Of a stretch of 25,558 nucleotides of DNA, positions 22,588 to 25,558 are shown piece after piece (the stretch's first letter is position 1; each line of letters opens with the position of its first letter). Origin of the DNA: JAJAZB01 sp964244295 (lineage in GTDB: Bacteria; Bacteroidota; Bacteroidia; Cytophagales; Spirosomataceae); assembly GCA_964244295.1 (NCBI GenBank), contig CAXTIG010000065.1, positions 1-25,558 of the forward strand, in the 5' to 3' direction. The notes under the pieces are model-generated. The model ran no database searches. It was given only the letters and a program-made list of their open reading frames with translations, and was not told the DNA's origin. The position numbers and the translations under genes were made by a program.

Positions 22588-24444
22588 ATGCTTCTCCGAA
22601 TCCTGCTCCTGTTCGCCCTGTTGCGGCTTCCCCTGTTCGCCCAATCCCCCGATTCCCTCCGCGTGGTTTCGCCCAACGGCCAGCTTCAATTCCAGTTTTC
22701 CCTCACCGACAGCATTCCTCGCTACGAAGTAAATTACCGCCAGCAGCCCGTCGTGCTGCCCTCGCGGCTGGGCCTGAAACCCAATCCAGGCGGGGTGGGC
22801 TGGATGCTGGCCTGGGACCGGGGCCTGGCGATGGTGCGCACCCAGACCAGGAGCCAGAACACCACCTGGAAACCCGTGTACGGCGAGCGGGACGTCATTC
22901 CCGACCGCTTTAACGAGACCACATTTACGTTCCAATTTCCCGACCCCAAGCGCGGCCTGATGCAACTGGTGGTGCGGGCCTACAACGAGGGGCTGGCCTT
23001 TCGCTACGCGTTTCCCGAAGACCTGCGTTCGCAAATCATTGAGTTTGGCGACGAGACCACGCAGTTCGTTTTTCCTCCTGAGACCCAGGCGCTGTACACG
23101 ACCCGCGCCCAGGGCGAGTACCAATTTCGACCGTTGAACGGTTGGAAACAGGGGGCGGAATTACCGCTCACGCTCAAACTCCCCAACGGCCTCTGGGCCA
23201 GCATCGCCCAGGCCGACGCCAGCAATTTTCCCCGGATGCGGTTGCACACCGAAAACGGCGGACTGGTGAGCCGCCTCTACAGCGAAGTAACCGAAACGCC
23301 GCCTTTTCAGTCGCCCTGGCGGGTGCTGCTGCTGGCTGACCGGCCCGGACAGCTTTTGGAGAACAACCACCTGATTCTGAACCTGAATCCACCCAACGCG
23401 CTGACCGACGTGAACTTCATTAAACCCGGTCGGATAATGCGGGAATCGACGCTCTCGACCAGCGGCGCGAAGGCGTTGGTCGATTTTGCCGTCGAGCAGG
23501 ACATCGATTTTATTCACTTCGACGCGGGCTGGTACGGCCACGAGTACGAAGTGGCCGCCGACGCCAGGAAGGTGGACGTGGACCCGCGCCGGAATCCGAA
23601 GAAAGATTTGGACTTGCCCGAAGCCATTCGCTACGCCAAATCGAAAGGCAAAGGCGTGATTTTGTACGTCAACCACCGGGCGCTGGAGCGGCAGTTGGAT
23701 GAAATTTTACCGCTCTTCAAAAGCTGGGGCGTGGCCGGGGTGAAGTACGGCTTCGTGCAAACCGGTTCGCACCGTTGGGTCACTTGGCTGCACGAAGCCA
23801 TCAAAAAAGCGGCGAAATACGGGCTGATGGTGGACGTTCACGACGAATACATGCCTTCGGGTTTCACCCGCACGTACCCAAATTTGATGACGCAGGAAGG
23901 CGTTTTCGGCAACGAGGGCTTCCCCGACGCGATCCACAATACCATCCTCCCCTTCACGCGCTTTCTGGCCGGTCCCGCCGATTACACGTTTTGTTTCAAC
24001 GTCGAAAGCCTCCGTCCGGGCAAAGTCAAAACGACGAAAGCGCATCAGTTGGCCCTGCCGGTGCTGTACTACAGCCCCTGGCAGTATTTATTCTGGTACG
24101 GCACGCCCGAACTGTATCCGAACCGGCAGGAAATCGAGTTTTGGAAGGGCATCCCCACCATTTGGGACGAAACCAGAGTGCTGAGCGGCACGCCGGGCGA
24201 ATCGGTCGTGATGGCCCGGCGGAAAGGCGCGGTTTGGTACCTGGGCGGCATCACCAACGTCCAGGCGCGGGAGTTGACGATTCCGTTGACTTTTCTCGAA
24301 AAAGGGAAAAACTTCCGGGCCACGGTTTACGAAGACGATGGGAGTGGGGGGGTGAAAAAGCGGGAGGAACGCGTCACAACCATGACCGTGTTGAATGCAA
24401 AGTTGTTGGCATCGGGGGGTGTGGCGCTGCGCGTGGCGCCGTGA
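22588..24444 (+). CDS. glycoside hydrolase family 97
   Basis: From ATG 22588 the 618-aa protein has a signal peptide (MLLRILLLFALLRLPLFAQ) and the three GH97 parts. The N-terminal beta-sandwich contains SLRVVSPNGQLQFQFSLTDS and FAYRYAFP-like LAFRYAFPE. The TIM barrel has IDFIHFDAGWYGHEYE, VKYGFVQTGSHRWVTWLHEA and HDEYMPSGFTRTYPNLMTQE. The C-terminal sandwich has ARRKGAVWYLGGITN. GH97 enzymes cleave alpha-glucosidic or alpha-galactosidic links. The Asp nucleophile of retaining members (VDF after beta-4) is Gly388 here, while Glu443 matches the general acid, so an inverting alpha-glucosidase-like mechanism is inferred. An upstream GTG (22462) would add 42 unlikely residues. Length is somewhat shorter than SusB. 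Confidence 0.93.
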   Translation: MLLRILLLFALLRLPLFAQSPDSLRVVSPNGQLQFQFSLTDSIPRYEVNYRQQPVVLPSRLGLKPNPGGVGWMLAWDRGLAMVRTQTRSQNTTWKPVYGERDVIPDRFNETTFTFQFPDPKRGLMQLVVRAYNEGLAFRYAFPEDLRSQIIEFGDETTQFVFPPETQALYTTRAQGEYQFRPLNGWKQGAELPLTLKLPNGLWASIAQADASNFPRMRLHTENGGLVSRLYSEVTETPPFQSPWRVLLLADRPGQLLENNHLILNLNPPNALTDVNFIKPGRIMRESTLSTSGAKALVDFAVEQDIDFIHFDAGWYGHEYEVAADARKVDVDPRRNPKKDLDLPEAIRYAKSKGKGVILYVNHRALERQLDEILPLFKSWGVAGVKYGFVQTGSHRWVTWLHEAIKKAAKYGLMVDVHDEYMPSGFTRTYPNLMTQEGVFGNEGFPDAIHNTILPFTRFLAGPADYTFCFNVESLRPGKVKTTKAHQLALPVLYYSPWQYLFWYGTPELYPNRQEIEFWKGIPTIWDETRVLSGTPGESVVMARRKGAVWYLGGITNVQARELTIPLTFLEKGKNFRATVYEDDGSGGVKKREERVTTMTVLNAKLLASGGVALRVAP

Positions 24445-24449
24445 CCCGG

Positions 24450-25367
24450 TTACGCCTTCACCATCGCCCGCACCGCCTCCCGTGGCGTGGTCGGCGTGAA
24501 GTTAAACCGCTCCTCAAACTTGCTGCTGTCGAAAAAATAATCCCCTTCGTACTGGTAGAGCATGGGCCGAAATTCGCCCAGGAAGGGGATGAATACGCCC
24601 AGTAACCCAATCGCCCAGGTGGGCAGTACCTGCACGTCCGGCTTGCCGCCCATTTCGCTGGCGAAGAGCGCCGCCCAGTCGCGGCCCGTCAGGCGGCTGC
24701 GGTCGGTGGGCAGGTGCCAGGTTTGGTTGAAGGCCTCGGGCGTGTTGCCCAGCAGGGCCGTGGCTTTGGCCGCGTCGGGCGTGTAGGTAAAGTTGTGGCG
24801 TTTGTCAGCGTTGGAGGGCCACATGGCTGTTTTGCCTTTGAGCAAATTTTCCGTGACCATCGCTTGGAGGACGCTATTGGTGCCGTTTGGCCCGTAAAAA
24901 TCCGCCGAGCGGGCAATCAGCGCAGTCAGGGTTCCCTTTTTTACTTCGTCCAAAATCAGTCGCACCAGTTCCGCCCGCACTTTCCCCTTTTCGCTCGGCG
25001 GGTTGATGGGCGATTCCTCGGTCTGGTGCGGAATTGCGCGCTGGTCGTACATGTACACGTTGTCGAAAAAAACGAGTTTGGCCCCGTGCGTCTGGCAGGC
25101 GGCAACGACCGCTTGAATGAACGGTGGCCAGCGTTGCCGCCAGACTTTGGTTTTGTACTCGAACCCAATCGTGACGTACACCACCTCCGACCCCGCCACG
25201 GCCCGGTCGATTTGGTCGGCCTTCGTCAGGTCGGCGGGGAAAAGCTCGTCGTCAGGATTGACGGCTTTCGGGTTGCGCGACACCAGCCGGATGTACGGGG
25301 TGTACGCTTTGAGTTGGCGGGCGAGTTCCACGCCGATGTTGCCGCCGGAGCCGAGGATAGTTTGCAT
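24450..25367 (-). CDS. NAD(P)-binding Rossmann protein, epimerase/dehydratase-like SDR
   Basis: From ATG 25367 the product is 305 aa and opens MQTILGSGGNIGVELARQLK, a GxGGxIG dinucleotide-binding loop at residues 6-12. Further marks are YIRLVSRNPKAV (strand 2), ELFPADLTKADQIDRAVAGS, VVYVTIGFEY, KLVFFDNVYMYD and SADFYGPNG. This fits the NAD-dependent epimerase/dehydratase (extended or atypical SDR) group; no classical YxxxK pair is obvious, so catalysis may be lost or altered. An upstream ATG at 25427 gives 20 extra residues before the Rossmann strand and is less likely. It converges with GH97 with only 5 nt between stop codons, leaving no space for a terminator. Confidence 0.8.
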   Translation of the reverse strand: MQTILGSGGNIGVELARQLKAYTPYIRLVSRNPKAVNPDDELFPADLTKADQIDRAVAGSEVVYVTIGFEYKTKVWRQRWPPFIQAVVAACQTHGAKLVFFDNVYMYDQRAIPHQTEESPINPPSEKGKVRAELVRLILDEVKKGTLTALIARSADFYGPNGTNSVLQAMVTENLLKGKTAMWPSNADKRHNFTYTPDAAKATALLGNTPEAFNQTWHLPTDRSRLTGRDWAALFASEMGGKPDVQVLPTWAIGLLGVFIPFLGEFRPMLYQYEGDYFFDSSKFEERFNFTPTTPREAVRAMVKA

Positions 25368-25445
25368 GGGGAAGGGCAGGGATTTACGATTTACGAATTT
25401 AATCCTACCCGCGCCCATTTTAAACAAGGGACGGGTCTTTACGCA

Positions 25446-25472
25446 GAAAAGGCGAACCCGTTTTCAGGTTCG
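25446..25472 (-). terminator. possible terminator after rmlA
   Basis: On the minus strand CGAACC (25472-25467), an 8-nt loop and GGTTCG (25458-25453) form a short stem, followed by CCTTTTC. It lies 27 nt past the rmlA stop and before the next minus-strand gene. Confidence 0.45.
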
Positions 25473-25499
25473 GCTCGTAAATGACTTCGTTTGTTTTGG

Positions 25500-25558
25500 C
25501 TATTTCAACAAATCGAGTAAATACTCCCCATAGCCACTTTTTCTCAGGGGCCCGGCCA
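25500..25558 (-). CDS. rmlA: glucose-1-phosphate thymidylyltransferase, C-terminal end only
   Basis: The last 59 bases encode, on the minus strand, AGPLRKSGYGEYLLDLLK and a TAG stop at 25502-25500. This is the characteristic C-terminus of RmlA/RfbA (usual form LxKSGYGxYLLxLL), the enzyme that makes dTDP-glucose for dTDP-rhamnose synthesis. The rest of the gene lies beyond the window. The tail alone is short, but the match is specific. Confidence 0.8.
   Translation of the reverse strand, partial: AGPLRKSGYGEYLLDLLK

Overview
The window looks like a chromosomal piece of a GC-rich member of the Bacteroidota, most likely order Cytophagales (Spirosomaceae-like; this is inference). The evidence is the SusC/SusD pair, a FecI-type sigma factor with a FecR anti-sigma, a GH97 glycosidase, promoter-like TAnnTTTG boxes, and the near absence of Shine-Dalgarno sequences. 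No rRNA, tRNA, CRISPR array, transposase or phage gene is visible.

Layout. 110-856 (-): three overlapping small genes that look like a toxin-antitoxin module with a PemK/MazF-like toxin. 1018-3390 (-): an OPT-family oligopeptide transporter. 3391-4253: the only long gene-poor stretch; it holds a 152-bp nested palindrome, a strong minus-strand terminator and a candidate 49-aa gene. 4254-5969 (+): chromate transporter chrA and a RidA-family protein. 6246-9448 (-): an AlkZ-like winged-helix protein, an 83-aa conserved small protein, a zinc-ribbon protein and a membrane acyltransferase. 9580-12480 (-): an AraC-type regulator with a membrane domain, then an ECF42-type sigma factor and its DGPF (YCII-like) partner.

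12763-24444 (+) is the centrepiece: a polysaccharide/oligosaccharide utilisation locus (PUL). Its order is ECF sigma, FecR, SusC with STN domain, SusD, an unrecognised 824-aa secreted protein with an internal duplication, and GH97. The expected logic is trans-envelope signalling. The STN domain of SusC reports ligand to FecR, which controls the sigma factor. SusC and SusD import an oligosaccharide that the secreted 824-aa protein and GH97 bind or cleave. GH97 suggests an alpha-glucoside or alpha-galactoside substrate. 24450-25367 (-) is a Rossmann-fold NAD(P)-dependent protein, and 25500-25558 (-) is the C-terminal tail of rmlA, cut by the window end.

The most unusual non-coding feature is the number of long, near-perfect inverted repeats between genes (3552-3703, 7321-7425, 8149-8188, 12045-12124, 13433-13591, 19833-19932). 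They differ in sequence. Two interrupt the PUL, between sigma and FecR and between SusD and the 824-aa gene. A terminator-like hairpin also ends a few bases before the GH97 start. The best candidates for undescribed biology are the 824-aa duplicated protein, the palindrome-punctuated PUL, the three-gene small-protein module and the terminator-linked 49-aa gene.
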